A program made the position numbers and the translations under genes. 64,000 bases of DNA from positions 1 through 64,000 of the forward strand of contig JAQSWV010000003.1 in the NCBI GenBank assembly GCA_029266455.1, read 5' to 3'. The stretch is from Nocardioidaceae bacterium (GTDB taxonomy: Bacteria > Actinomycetota > Actinomycetes > Propionibacteriales > Nocardioidaceae). Positions 10,513-19,523 of the stretch are shown here, one piece after another; position 1 is the stretch's first letter; each line of letters starts with the position of its first letter. Under the pieces are notes generated by a model, which was given only the letters and a program-made list of their open reading frames with translations, had not been told where the DNA came from and ran no database searches.

Positions 10513-10540
10513 CGTCGAGCTCCTCGGGTCATGGGGGTGC

Positions 10541-10620
10541 CGCCGCGGGTCGTCTCGTCGCGGACGCCCGCACAGTAGTTGCCGGTTGCCGGCCCCGGGC
10601 GCGCCTCCACCATGCGGACG
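10541..10620 (-). promoter_or_regulatory. Candidate SAM-responsive riboswitch (SAM-I/IV-like) in the metY leader
   Basis: On the minus strand, reading from 10620, a 7-base arm CGTCCGC (10620-10614) pairs with GCGGGCG (10571-10565). Between them lie GGTGGAGG, GCCCGGGGCC and the sequence CCGGCAACC, in the order found in the core of SAM-I/SAM-IV aptamers (GGAGG, then GGC/GCC helix, then GGCAACC). The next gene is metY, a classic target, and SAM-IV aptamers precede the homologous gene in mycobacteria. Only the motif order and P1 helix are seen; the downstream P3/P4 parts are not convincingly matched, so this is tentative. Confidence 0.42.
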
Positions 10621-10642
10621 CCCCGCGGGCGATCGGACCGGC

Positions 10643-12811
10643 TCAGCCGGAGACAGGAGATGGTTGCGACGGCAGCGCGGTCGCCGCTGCGGTGTGCCAG
10701 TGGCGGCCCGGTTCGGCGACCAGGAAGCCCTGGACGCACGTGACGCCCAGCTCGCGCAGCCGCCGGAGATCGGTGGACAGCTCCAGTCCCTCTGCACAGA
10801 CGAGCACGCCCAGGATATCGGCGTACGCCACCAGCGCGCTGATGACTGCCGCGCGACCGGGGTCGTCGGCGCAGCCGTGCACCAGGCCGCGGTCGATCTT
10901 GATGATGTCCGGTCGGAGACCGGCGAGGCGGATCAGCTCGGTCGCCCCTGCCCCCAGGTCGTCCAGGGCGATGCGGGCGCCGCGGGAGCGCAACCGATCG
11001 ACCACCCGCACCAGCGCGTCGTCCCCCAGCGGGCCCGCCGCCTCGTTGAGCTCGACCACGACCCCCCGGAGATCGGCCGGCAGCAGCGCCCAGAAGCGGG
11101 GGGAGTCGAGTGCCGTCATGGAGACGTTGACGTACAGCTGCGTCCGGGGAGGACGGCCCGGCAGGGCCATCGCCGTCCGGATGGCAGCGACCTCCAGCAG
11201 GTCGCCCCAGCCTCGGTCGTGCGCCAGCTGGAAGCCGGCCTCCGGGTCGACCCCCGGCTCGTCGAAGCGGCACAGCGCCTCGTGGCCGATCACTCGGCCG
11301 GTCCGCAGGTCGAAGAGGGGCTGCAGCAGCACGCTGTAGGCGGGCAGACCTGACTCGTCCACCGGGTCGGCGCCGCCGCCGGGATGCACCACCACCCGGT
11401 CCCGTCCGTTGCGCTTGGCGACGTGGAGCGCCTGGTCGGCGTGCGCGATGGCAAGAGCAGGCTCGCTGGTGGGCTCCCACGCGGCCACCCCGGCGGAGAA
11501 GGTCTGGGCCTGTGGCATCACTTCGGCCAGCGACTGCACGACGGCCATCGCCTCCACGAGACTGAAGCCGGGAAGCAGCACCGCGAACTCCTCGCCTCCG
11601 TACCGCGCGAGCAGGGCTCGGTCCTCCAGCCGGTGCACCCACGCGGCGACCGCCTCGCGCAGGAGCAGGTCGCCGGCCTGGTGACCGAACGAGTCGTTGA
11701 AGCGCTTGAAGTTGTCGAGATCGAGGATCGCCACGCACAGGGGATCGCCGGTGTCACGGCTGTGCCGGCAGGCCCGGGACAGCTCGTGGTCCCAGGTCCG
11801 GCGGTTCGGCGCGCCCGTCAGCGGGTCGGACCTCGCCAGTGCGGCCAGCTGGACCGACTGCACCTCGACGACTTCGAGCAGGCCTGACATCCTTACCACC
11901 ACGAACGCGGACAGCAGCATGGTGCCGATGCCCACGACCTGCCAGGCGATGACGTCGCCGTTGAGTCCGTCGACGACGAGTGCGACCCCAGGCAGCATCA
12001 GCCCAGCGGTCAGCGCGGCGAGCCGTCGGCGGCCACCGTCCGCCCGGTTGCTGGCAGGTACGGGTGCGCCGATCCTGCTCATCGACCTCACCGTCGCAGC
12101 GGCGGCCACGAAGAAGTAGCCGAGCAGCCACATCGTGTCGAGCCACCGGGGTGTGGTCATCGTCCCCGTCAGCTGGAAGACGGTCAGGCAGATGTCCGCG
12201 CCCAGGGTGACGACGAAGGCGGCGAGCAGCAGGTGGTGGGACAGGCTCGACGCGCCCCTCGAGCCGGACCACAGCCGCGCCACCATCACGAGCAGGAGAA
12301 CGTCGCAGATGGGGTAGGCCGAGGAGACCACCTGGAGGAACGGGGAGCCGCTCGATCCCGCGATCCCGGGCTGGATCACGATGACGACCGCCAGCACACC
12401 CGAGCCGACCGCGATGATGCAGGCGTCCAGTGCCGCCGTCCGGTCGCGGGTCCCGTACTGCCCCCGGGCCATGACGAAGAGACCGGCGGCCAGCAGGAGG
12501 TAGGCGCTCAGATAGACGGCGTCGAAGGGTCCGGGGTAGCGGGAGATGCCCAGTAGCTGCGTCTCGGCCGCCCAGACGAGGTCGCCGAGCGCCCAGGCGG
12601 TGAAGCCCGCGGCCACCAGCAGCCAGCCGAGCGGCCGGTGCGGGCGGTGCCGCCGGATGCTCCACCAGACAACGACGACCGACGTGGTGCCGATGCCCAC
12701 GTAGTAGGTCGTGAGGAGAGATGTGGAGTCGGTCGGCAGCACGAGGAATCCGAGCGTGGAGACGAGCAGGCCGGTGAGCACGCCGCGCTGCGCTCTCGTC
12801 AGTTCCCCCAT
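10643..12811 (-). CDS. Membrane-anchored GGDEF-EAL cyclic-di-GMP signalling protein
   Basis: Bifunctional candidate for making and degrading cyclic-di-GMP, 722 residues. Roughly the first 330 residues hold about eight to ten hydrophobic segments, an integral sensory domain. The GGDEF domain begins at DPLTGAPNRRTW and has the active-site loop YGGEEFAVLLPG. The EAL domain has GHEALCRF, ELNE, LDDLGAG, IKIDRGL, CAEGLE and VQGFLV, so the catalytic acidic residues look intact. No RxxD inhibitory site is visible five residues before GGEEF. Start ATG at 12811, no strong ribosome-binding site. It appears monocistronic; its stop lies 22 bp beyond the metY leader hairpin. Confidence 0.88.
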   Translation of the reverse strand: MGELTRAQRGVLTGLLVSTLGFLVLPTDSTSLLTTYYVGIGTTSVVVVWWSIRRHRPHRPLGWLLVAAGFTAWALGDLVWAAETQLLGISRYPGPFDAVYLSAYLLLAAGLFVMARGQYGTRDRTAALDACIIAVGSGVLAVVIVIQPGIAGSSGSPFLQVVSSAYPICDVLLLVMVARLWSGSRGASSLSHHLLLAAFVVTLGADICLTVFQLTGTMTTPRWLDTMWLLGYFFVAAAATVRSMSRIGAPVPASNRADGGRRRLAALTAGLMLPGVALVVDGLNGDVIAWQVVGIGTMLLSAFVVVRMSGLLEVVEVQSVQLAALARSDPLTGAPNRRTWDHELSRACRHSRDTGDPLCVAILDLDNFKRFNDSFGHQAGDLLLREAVAAWVHRLEDRALLARYGGEEFAVLLPGFSLVEAMAVVQSLAEVMPQAQTFSAGVAAWEPTSEPALAIAHADQALHVAKRNGRDRVVVHPGGGADPVDESGLPAYSVLLQPLFDLRTGRVIGHEALCRFDEPGVDPEAGFQLAHDRGWGDLLEVAAIRTAMALPGRPPRTQLYVNVSMTALDSPRFWALLPADLRGVVVELNEAAGPLGDDALVRVVDRLRSRGARIALDDLGAGATELIRLAGLRPDIIKIDRGLVHGCADDPGRAAVISALVAYADILGVLVCAEGLELSTDLRRLRELGVTCVQGFLVAEPGRHWHTAAATALPSQPSPVSG

Positions 12812-12868
12812 CTCAGCGAGGCTAGGCCCGCCCGGGCCGGGAGCGCTCCTGCCGGCTGGTTAGGCACC

Positions 12869-12894
12869 GAACGGTGACGGGAAAGTGACCGTTC
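12869..12894. promoter_or_regulatory. Inverted repeat GAACGGT-N12-ACCGTTC in a divergent promoter region
   Basis: Perfect 7-bp arms at 12869-12875 and 12888-12894 in the gap between the GGDEF-EAL start (12811) and the LolA/RseB-like gene (12982). The position fits an operator or a palindromic regulator site serving one or both divergent genes. No regulator can be named. Confidence 0.35.
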
Positions 12895-12981
12895 ACCCGA
12901 CGTCGCGGCCGGGCCACCATGCCGCCGCTGGTGCCATGGCGAACCGGCACCCCGGTGCTCGCCGCGACGTACGCTCGATGG

Positions 12982-14088
12982 ATGACCGCGGCCCGACGGT
13001 GGACTCTCGTGGTCGCGGCCGCGGTCGTCCTGCTGGCAGCGCCGATCGCCGTGCGGGCCCTCCCCGCCGACGACCCGGAGGTGCCAGCCGCGCGGCTGCT
13101 GGTAGCTGCCCAGGCATCGGGAACGGTGGCGTACTCCGGCTACGTGGAGTCGTCCGGAACGCTCCAGCTGCCCGTGACGGATCAGTTCAGCGAGGTGGCC
13201 GGGCTGCTCGGCGGACGGAGCCGGCTGCGGGTGTGGTGGCGCAGTGCCGACGACTGGCGCGTCGACTCGCTCACCCCCGCCGGCGAGAGGGACCTGCTGC
13301 ACTCCCACGGCCTGACGACCGAGTGGGACTACGAGGCCGAGCGGGTGACCACCACGCCCCGATCCGAGGTCCGGCTGCCACGCAGCTCCGACCTGCTGCC
13401 GCCAGAGCTCGGCCGGCTGGTGCTCGCGGACGCACGCCCGGGGGAGGTGAGCGCCCTCGGGGCCGAGACGGTCGCAGGCATCGACGCCGCCGGCTTGCGA
13501 CTCGTCCCGGCGGAGCGCCAGGCCACGGTCGACCACGTCGACGTCTGGATGGACCCCGACACCGGACTGCCGCTGCAGGTGTCGGTGTTCTCCGCTGACG
13601 CCGCAGCGCCCGACATCAGCACCCGGTTCCTCGAGCTGTCCACGACGATGCCGAGCGAGAGGGTCACCCGGTTCGTCGCCCCTCCCGGGGTGTCCGTGGA
13701 CTTCGACGACGTGGTCGACGTCGCGGGGGCGGCCCAGCGGTACGCGCCGGTGGTGGCACCGCGCCGGCTCGCCGGTCTCGGCCCGAGGCGGGGAGGCCTC
13801 GGCCGAGGAGCCGTCGGCGAGTACGGCCGCGGTGTGACGGCGATGGCAGCGATCCCGCTGTGGGAGAACTCGGCGGAGCCGCTGCGCGAGCAGCTGGCAA
13901 GGACCCCCGGGGCGGTGGTCGAGGCCGACGGCTCGTCCTCCCTCTCGGTCGGCCCGCTCGAGCTGCTCCTGACCCCCGAGGCGTTCGACGAGCACAGCTG
14001 GCTGCTCCTCGGCACCGTCACGCACCCCACCTTGGAGCGGGCCGCCGCCCAGCTCGCACGACGGGCGCTGATGGTGGCCTACCCGTGA
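12982..14088 (+). CDS. Exported LolA/RseB-like protein linked to an ABC exporter
   Basis: 368-residue protein with an N-terminal signal peptide or anchor (RRWTLVVAAAVVLLAAPIA). The rest looks like the LolA/RseB-type lipid-binding fold: GTVAYSGYVESSG, VWWRSADDWRVDSL, then VDVWMDPDTGLPLQVSVFS. In actinobacteria such proteins often precede ABC-2 exporters, and here the stop overlaps the ATPase start (GTGA), so they form one operon. It may bind a lipid or deliver it to the exporter, or sense the envelope; neither is proven by sequence. The ATG at 12982 is chosen because the signal peptide starts there. Confidence 0.7.
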   Translation: MTAARRWTLVVAAAVVLLAAPIAVRALPADDPEVPAARLLVAAQASGTVAYSGYVESSGTLQLPVTDQFSEVAGLLGGRSRLRVWWRSADDWRVDSLTPAGERDLLHSHGLTTEWDYEAERVTTTPRSEVRLPRSSDLLPPELGRLVLADARPGEVSALGAETVAGIDAAGLRLVPAERQATVDHVDVWMDPDTGLPLQVSVFSADAAAPDISTRFLELSTTMPSERVTRFVAPPGVSVDFDDVVDVAGAAQRYAPVVAPRRLAGLGPRRGGLGRGAVGEYGRGVTAMAAIPLWENSAEPLREQLARTPGAVVEADGSSSLSVGPLELLLTPEAFDEHSWLLLGTVTHPTLERAAAQLARRALMVAYP

Positions 14089-14987
14089 TCGTCACGAGCG
14101 GACTGACCAAGCGGTACGGGCAGGTGCTGGCCGTCGATGACGTCGGCCTGGACGTCCGCGAGGGTGACATCTACGGATTCCTCGGCGCCAACGGGTCCGG
14201 CAAGACCACGACGGTCCGGATGCTGCTCGGCCTGGTGCTGGCGACCTCGGGTGACATCGAGCTCCTCGGCCGTCCGATGCCACGGCAGGCGGCGGCCGTG
14301 CTTCCCCGCGTGGGCGCGCTGGTCGAGGGCCCGGCGGCCTACGGGCACCTGTCCGGCCGGGCGAATCTCACGCTGATCGACGCCGCCGGCGCCGGCGCCC
14401 CGCGGCGGTCGCGTCGCGCCCGGGTGGACGACGCGCTCGAGCAGGTCGGTCTGGGTCAGGTCGCCGGGCGCAAGGTACGGGCGTACTCCCTCGGCATGCG
14501 TCAGCGGCTCGGCCTGGCAGCGGCGCTGCTGCGCCGACCGAGTCTGCTCGTGCTCGACGAGCCGACCAACGGGCTCGACCCGCAGGGCATCTCCGAGGTC
14601 CGCGAGCTGCTGCTGGGACTGCACGGACGCGGCACGACGGTGTTTCTGTCCAGCCACCTGCTGGCCGAGGTCGAGCAGCTGTGCACCCGGGTCGGCGTCC
14701 TCGACCGCGGCCGCCTGGTGCTGCAGGACCAGCTGGCGACCCTGCAGCAGCCCACCGGCCGCACTGTCGTGCGCACCCCGGACGCGGCGGCCGCCCATGC
14801 GCTCCTCGACGGTCGGGTCGAGCGGCTCAGCGGCGACCGGCTGGTCGTCGCGCGCATCGAGCCGGCCGAGCTCAACCGGCGGCTGGTGGCCGCGGGGCTC
14901 AGGATCACCGAGCTCGGACCCGAGCGGCGCACGCTCGAGCAGGTCGTGCTGGCCGCGACGACGGACAGTCCGGTGGTGAGCCCGTGA
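14085..14987 (+). CDS. ABC-2 type exporter ATP-binding protein
   Basis: ATPase of a drug, bacteriocin or lipid exporter of the CcmA/BcrA type, 300 residues from a GTG. Motifs: Walker A GANGSGKTTT, signature YSLGMRQRLGLAAALL, Walker B LLVLDEPTNGLDPQG and the H-loop SSHLLAEVEQLC. The C-terminal 90 residues match the usual regulatory tail of this group. The gene overlaps its neighbours on both sides by four bases (GTGA), giving a tight three-gene operon of exported protein, ATPase and permease. Substrate unknown. Confidence 0.9.
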   Translation: MIVTSGLTKRYGQVLAVDDVGLDVREGDIYGFLGANGSGKTTTVRMLLGLVLATSGDIELLGRPMPRQAAAVLPRVGALVEGPAAYGHLSGRANLTLIDAAGAGAPRRSRRARVDDALEQVGLGQVAGRKVRAYSLGMRQRLGLAAALLRRPSLLVLDEPTNGLDPQGISEVRELLLGLHGRGTTVFLSSHLLAEVEQLCTRVGVLDRGRLVLQDQLATLQQPTGRTVVRTPDAAAAHALLDGRVERLSGDRLVVARIEPAELNRRLVAAGLRITELGPERRTLEQVVLAATTDSPVVSP

Positions 14988-15790
14988 TAGCCGTCGAGCT
15001 GCGCAAGCTCGTGACGCGGCCCCGGACGTGGATCACGATCGCGCTCATCGACGCGCTCCCGACCCTGGTCGCGGTGCTGCTGGCCCTGACCGACATCGGC
15101 CCACGTCCCGGAACCGGTCCGGCCTTCCTGTCGGCCGTGCTGAGCGACGGCACGCTGTTCCCCCTGGCCGCGCTGGCCATGGTGCTCCCACTGTTCCTAC
15201 CGGTCGCGGTGGCCCTGACCGCCGGCGACGCGATCGCCGGTGAAGCGCAGTCCGGAACCCTCCGCTACCTGCTGGTGCGACCGGTGGGGCGTGCCCGGCT
15301 GCTGCTGGCGAAGCTGGTCAGTGTGGTGGCCTTCGTCCTGATCGCCGTCGTCGTCGTCGCCGTGACCGCCTACGTCGTGGGTGCGCTGCTGCTCGGCGAC
15401 GCGCCGCTGTCCAGCAGCGTCTCAGGCACCGCGCTCACCCAGCAGGAGCTGGCGTGGCGTACGGCGCTCGCCCTGGGCTACGCGGTACTGGCCATGCTGG
15501 GGGTGGCCTCGATCGCCCTGTTCTTCTCCACGGTGACCGACTCCCCGCAGGGCGCGGCCATGGGCGCATTGGCAGTCCTCATCGCCTCCACGCTGCTGCT
15601 CACGCTGGACGCCTCGCAGGCGCTCCAGCCGTACCTGCCGACGCGTTACTGGCTGGCCTTCGTCGACCTCTTCCGCGACCCGATCCTGTGGCGAGACGTG
15701 CTGCGCGGAGTGGTCCAGCAGGTCCTCTACGTCGTCGTGTTCCTCGGTGCCGCGTGGGCCAACTTCTCCACCCGCGACATCACCAGCTGA
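14984..15790 (+). CDS. ABC-2 type exporter permease
   Basis: Membrane partner of the preceding ATPase, 268 residues from a GTG that overlaps the ATPase stop. It has about six hydrophobic segments and the characteristic early motif AGDAIAGEAQSGTLRYLLVRP, typical of ABC-2 permeases. The third gene of the operon. It ends 23 bp before the convergent lipase gene. Confidence 0.87.
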   Translation: MIAVELRKLVTRPRTWITIALIDALPTLVAVLLALTDIGPRPGTGPAFLSAVLSDGTLFPLAALAMVLPLFLPVAVALTAGDAIAGEAQSGTLRYLLVRPVGRARLLLAKLVSVVAFVLIAVVVVAVTAYVVGALLLGDAPLSSSVSGTALTQQELAWRTALALGYAVLAMLGVASIALFFSTVTDSPQGAAMGALAVLIASTLLLTLDASQALQPYLPTRYWLAFVDLFRDPILWRDVLRGVVQQVLYVVVFLGAAWANFSTRDITS

Positions 15791-15813
15791 GAACGTCCGG
15801 ATCGGTAGGCGGG

Positions 15814-16602
15814 TCAACCGGAGGGGCAGCGTGCGGGCGCGGCCACCGGCTCGTCGGCGGCGAGCGCGAGCTCGACCAGCGACCGCACCACCGGCGCGTC
15901 GGGAAGGTCGCCGTGCGAGACCTCGGCGCCGGCGCAGATGCTCTGCACACCGATGTTCAGCGCGCCGTCCAGCTCCGCGGACTCCGGTGGTGTCACGGTC
16001 TCGTCGTCGGCGGTCCACACCGAGACGAACACCGGGCCCTCCGGCGTCTCGTCTCCGGCGTTGAGCCGGTTGAGCAGCTCGCTGTCGGTGGCGAGCTGCT
16101 GACAGGCGATCGGGCACCCCAGCGTGCCGCCCGCGACCTCGGCGAGGTCGGTCCCGTGGTGCGGCGACCCCAGAGTCACCACCCGGCGAGCCTGCTCCGC
16201 ACCGCCGTGCGAGCGCACCCACAGCCGCGCCACCACCCCGCCGGCCGAGTAACCGACGACGTCGACCGACGGGGCGCCGGTCCGCTCGAGCGCCGCGGTG
16301 ACCGCGGCGGCCAGCGCCTGCGCCTGCTCGTCCAGATCCCCCCTGCCGTCCCCGCCCAGATCGACGATCTCGACGTCCCGTCCGCCGGCCCGTAGCCCGA
16401 CGGCCAGGTCGGTGAGGGAGCCGCCGTTGCCGCCGTAGCCGGGCACCAGCAGGATCGGTCCCCGCTCGTCCTGCGCGACCGCGTCCACCGAGTCGGTGGC
16501 GCGTCCCACCACGACAGTGAGCACGAGCAGCAGCCCGGCGCCCGTCAGCGCGGCCAGCGCCAGCACGAAACGGCGCCGGGCCGGTGAGTACGAGGCGAGC
16601 AC
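15814..16602 (-). CDS. Secreted or anchored alpha/beta-hydrolase, lipase class 2 (EstA)-like
   Basis: Probable extracellular esterase or lipase, 262 residues. A hydrophobic N-terminal segment (FVLALAALTGAGLLLVLTVV) acts as signal or anchor. The oxyanion region reads ILLVPGYGGNGGSL, the nucleophile elbow is VVGYSAGGVVARLW (Ser), and SPHHGTDLAEVAGG is typical of the group. The Asp lies in VWTADDETVTP and the His in EVSHGDLP. It is 45 bp downstream of tmsB on the same strand, so a link to membrane lipid handling is possible. Confidence 0.8.
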   Translation of the reverse strand: MLASYSPARRRFVLALAALTGAGLLLVLTVVVGRATDSVDAVAQDERGPILLVPGYGGNGGSLTDLAVGLRAGGRDVEIVDLGGDGRGDLDEQAQALAAAVTAALERTGAPSVDVVGYSAGGVVARLWVRSHGGAEQARRVVTLGSPHHGTDLAEVAGGTLGCPIACQQLATDSELLNRLNAGDETPEGPVFVSVWTADDETVTPPESAELDGALNIGVQSICAGAEVSHGDLPDAPVVRSLVELALAADEPVAAPARCPSG

Positions 16603-16647
16603 CCTTCCATGGTGCGTCAGCGTCGGAGCACCCCGGCGGGCCGAGGG

Positions 16648-17937
16648 TCAGCTTCCCCAGTCCGGCCGCAGCGGGAACCCGCTCGCCCCGTCCGCCCCGA
16701 CCTTCCCGGCGAGGACCTGGTGCAGCTGGATCTCGTTCCGCTCGAAGCCGATCCTGGACCCCGCCATGTACAGCCCCCACACCCGGGCGGTGCCCTCCCC
16801 GACCTCGGCGACGCACTCGTCCCAGTTGGCGACCAGGTTGCGGCACCAGCCGGCGAGGGTGAGCGCGTAGTGCTCGCGGAGGTTCTCCTCGTGGCGCACC
16901 TCGAGCCCCACGTCCTGGATCGCCGAGATGATGCGGCCCGAGCCGGTCAGCTCGCCGTCGGGGAACACGTACCGGTCGATGAACGCCCCGGCGCTGACCG
17001 GGCGGTTGGTCGGGCGGGTGATGCAGTGGTTGAGCAGCCGACCCTCCGGTCGCAAGCGGTCGCGCAGGAACGAGAAGTACGCCGGGAAGGTCCGCAGCCC
17101 GATGTGCTCGGTGAGCCCGATGGAGCTGACGGCGTCGAAGTCCGTCTCGGTCACGTCGCGGTAGTCGCTGTGCCGGACCTCGGCGAGGTCACCGAGGCCC
17201 TCACGCTCGATCGCCGCAGTACCCCACTCCGCCTGGGCTTTCGACAGGGTCACGCCGAGCGCGGACACGCCGTACTCCTTGGCGGCGTGGCGCACCATGC
17301 CGCCCCAGCCGCAGCCCACGTCGAGCAGCCGCATCCCCGGGCGCAGCCCGAGCTTGCGGGCCACCAGGTCGAACTTCTCGGCCTGGGCTTCCTCGAGCGA
17401 CGCGGACGCCTTGGGGAACACCGCGCACGTGTAGGCCATCGACGGACCGAGCACCAGCTCGTAGAAGCGGTTCGACACGTCGTAGTGGTGCTCGATCGCG
17501 ACCGCGTCGCGGCCCCGCGAGTGCCGCAGCCCCTCGACCGCGCGCCGCCACCGCGGCAGGTGCTCCTGCGGTGGCGGGGCCGGTGGCCTGAGGTGCTCCC
17601 ACCCCAGCCCGCGGACCAGCCGGAGCACCTCCGCGGGCGACTTGACCTGAAGCCGCATGCGCCCCATGAGCACCCGCATCACGTCGTACGGGTCTCCGGG
17701 GTGCGCACCCTCGATCTGCAGGTCTCCGGACACGTACGCACGGGCCATGCCGAGGTCTCCGGGCGCGGTCAGCAGATAAGACAGCCCGCGCTCGCTGGCC
17801 AGGTGGATCCGGATGTCGGAGTCGGCGGGCCCGGCACTGCTCCCGTCGAAGGCGGTCAGCCGGAAGGGCACCCCGTCGGGCATCACCGCAGTCAGCGCCG
17901 CGCCGACCGTGACCTGCTCCGGGTTCAGAGTCGTCAC
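16648..17937 (-). CDS. tmsB: SAM-dependent fatty-acyl methyltransferase, TmsB/Cfa family
   Basis: 429-residue member of the cyclopropane-fatty-acyl-phospholipid synthase family. The SAM-binding motif is RLLDVGCGWGGMVRHAAKEY, and EHHYDVSNRFYELVLG and YTCAVFP are family hallmarks. The GTG start overlaps the stop of an FAD oxidoreductase gene (GTGA). In actinobacteria this pair is TmsB/TmsA: TmsB methylates C10 of oleoyl chains to the 10-methylene form and TmsA reduces it to the 10-methyl (tuberculostearic type) chain. Plain cyclopropane synthesis is the alternative; the coupled FAD gene favours the 10-methyl route. Confidence 0.82.
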   Translation of the reverse strand: MTTLNPEQVTVGAALTAVMPDGVPFRLTAFDGSSAGPADSDIRIHLASERGLSYLLTAPGDLGMARAYVSGDLQIEGAHPGDPYDVMRVLMGRMRLQVKSPAEVLRLVRGLGWEHLRPPAPPPQEHLPRWRRAVEGLRHSRGRDAVAIEHHYDVSNRFYELVLGPSMAYTCAVFPKASASLEEAQAEKFDLVARKLGLRPGMRLLDVGCGWGGMVRHAAKEYGVSALGVTLSKAQAEWGTAAIEREGLGDLAEVRHSDYRDVTETDFDAVSSIGLTEHIGLRTFPAYFSFLRDRLRPEGRLLNHCITRPTNRPVSAGAFIDRYVFPDGELTGSGRIISAIQDVGLEVRHEENLREHYALTLAGWCRNLVANWDECVAEVGEGTARVWGLYMAGSRIGFERNEIQLHQVLAGKVGADGASGFPLRPDWGS

Positions 17938-19370
17938 CTTGGTGTCACCGCCTTCTCGTACAAACCGGACAACCGGTTCTCAGGATCGTAGTGCTGTCTG
18001 ACCTCGGCCAGGACCGCGCCGCCGTAGAGCCGGTCGAACTCGTCGCGCGAGTAGTAGGCATCCGAGTACAGCGACTTGTGGCCGCCGTGCTCGGACACCG
18101 CCCGCTCGACGGCTCGGTTGACGTCGCCGTCGGCCGCGCCGGGCTGGATGGGCACCTGGCCCCAGAACCCCACGTTGACGTACGTGCGTGCTGGTTCGAG
18201 CGGGTAGAGCGGCCACCGTCGCCCTGAGCCGGGACCGGCCGGCTCACGGAGCCGCAACGGGCACAGCCAGACCGGACGCATGCCGACGGAGGCGTCGAAC
18301 CAGGTGAGGAAGTCGGCCAGCCGGTCGACCGGCACCTCGACGTCCTGCACGACGCGCTCGGACGCCGGCCGGCCGCGGAGCCGTTGCAGTCGCGCGTGCA
18401 CGTGGAATCGGTTCTCCAGACCCACCAGTCGGTGGTACACGTCGCTGCGGCGCAGCCGTCGTGGCCAGACCCGTCGCACCGCGGGCTTCTGCGCGCCGAA
18501 TGCGGAGGAGCACCAGAACCAGTCGGTGTCCCACCGCCACAGGTAGGCGCGTGTGGCCAGGACGTCGGAGGAGCGCCGCTGCAGTGAGCGGAAGTACACG
18601 TCCTGGCCGGTGTAGTCGCTGCCCGGCATGGTGGTGTCGGCCCAGCGGCCCAGGGTGAGATAGATCTCGCTTGGCGAGAACGCCACTCCGTCGACGAAGT
18701 CGACGGGGGCCCCTCGGTAGGCACGCGTCTCCACCAGGGCCGAGATCACCGGGTCGAGCTGATCCAACGCCACCCGGATGTGACGCAGCGACACCTGCGG
18801 CGCGACCTCCTCGAGCGCGATCCGGACCCGGGTGGCGTAGCCGAGTGAGCCATAGGAGTTGGGAAAGGCCGCAAACAGGTCGCCGTGCACGCCGTCGGGC
18901 TCGGCACGCACGATGTCGCCGGCCCCCGTGAGCACCTCCAGCTCCAGCACCGACTCGTGCGGCAGCCCGCTGCGGAACGACGTCGACTCGATACCCAGGC
19001 CGGCCACGGCGCCGCCGAGAGTGATGGTGCGGAGCTGGGGCACGACCAGAGGCATCAACCCGTGCGCCAGCGTGGCCTCGACCAGCGCCTCGTACGTGCA
19101 CATGCCCTGCACGTCGGCCGTCCGGGCATCAGGGTCGATGGAGACGATCCCGGCCAGGCCGGAGACATCGAGCCCGGGCGCGGCCGGGCGGCCGCGCGGG
19201 CGGAACAGGTTGGACGTGCGCTTGGCGAGCCGCACCGGGGACCCGGTCGGGATCTGCCGGTACGACTCGACCAGCCGCTGCACCGCAGCCTCGTGCTGCC
19301 GGCCACCGACCACAGCCACCCGCCCTCGCTCGGACGCGAAGGATGCGGCGGGTCCTGGCACGGCGATCAC
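17934..19370 (-). CDS. tmsA: FAD-binding oxidoreductase, TmsA-like (10-methylene to 10-methyl fatty acyl reductase)
   Basis: 478-residue flavoprotein with a PCMH-type FAD domain near the N-terminus (LAGIVSIDPDARTADVQGM, then PQLRTITLGGAVAGLGIES) and a C-terminal half resembling the DHCR24/sterol-reductase-like group. Ends with YDPENRLSGLYEKAV. It is the first gene of a two-gene operon with the methyltransferase that follows, translationally coupled by a GTGA overlap. By family and context it reduces the methylene intermediate of 10-methyl branched membrane fatty acids. Start GTG at 19370; the upstream 153 bp are shared with the divergent envelope cassette. Confidence 0.78.
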   Translation of the reverse strand: MIAVPGPAASFASERGRVAVVGGRQHEAAVQRLVESYRQIPTGSPVRLAKRTSNLFRPRGRPAAPGLDVSGLAGIVSIDPDARTADVQGMCTYEALVEATLAHGLMPLVVPQLRTITLGGAVAGLGIESTSFRSGLPHESVLELEVLTGAGDIVRAEPDGVHGDLFAAFPNSYGSLGYATRVRIALEEVAPQVSLRHIRVALDQLDPVISALVETRAYRGAPVDFVDGVAFSPSEIYLTLGRWADTTMPGSDYTGQDVYFRSLQRRSSDVLATRAYLWRWDTDWFWCSSAFGAQKPAVRRVWPRRLRRSDVYHRLVGLENRFHVHARLQRLRGRPASERVVQDVEVPVDRLADFLTWFDASVGMRPVWLCPLRLREPAGPGSGRRWPLYPLEPARTYVNVGFWGQVPIQPGAADGDVNRAVERAVSEHGGHKSLYSDAYYSRDEFDRLYGGAVLAEVRQHYDPENRLSGLYEKAVTPR

Positions 19371-19523
19371 GGTATCCCCCGGCGCGGGCCGCCCATGTGC
19401 AGGTCACGCGGTGCCCGATGGTGCCGCGGGGAGGCAAGGGGTCAGTGCGGCGGTTTGGCCACGGGGGCTGTGGGTACGAAGACAGTCCGAGGCTGGATCC
19501 CCCCGGCCCGTGATGGAGGTTCG

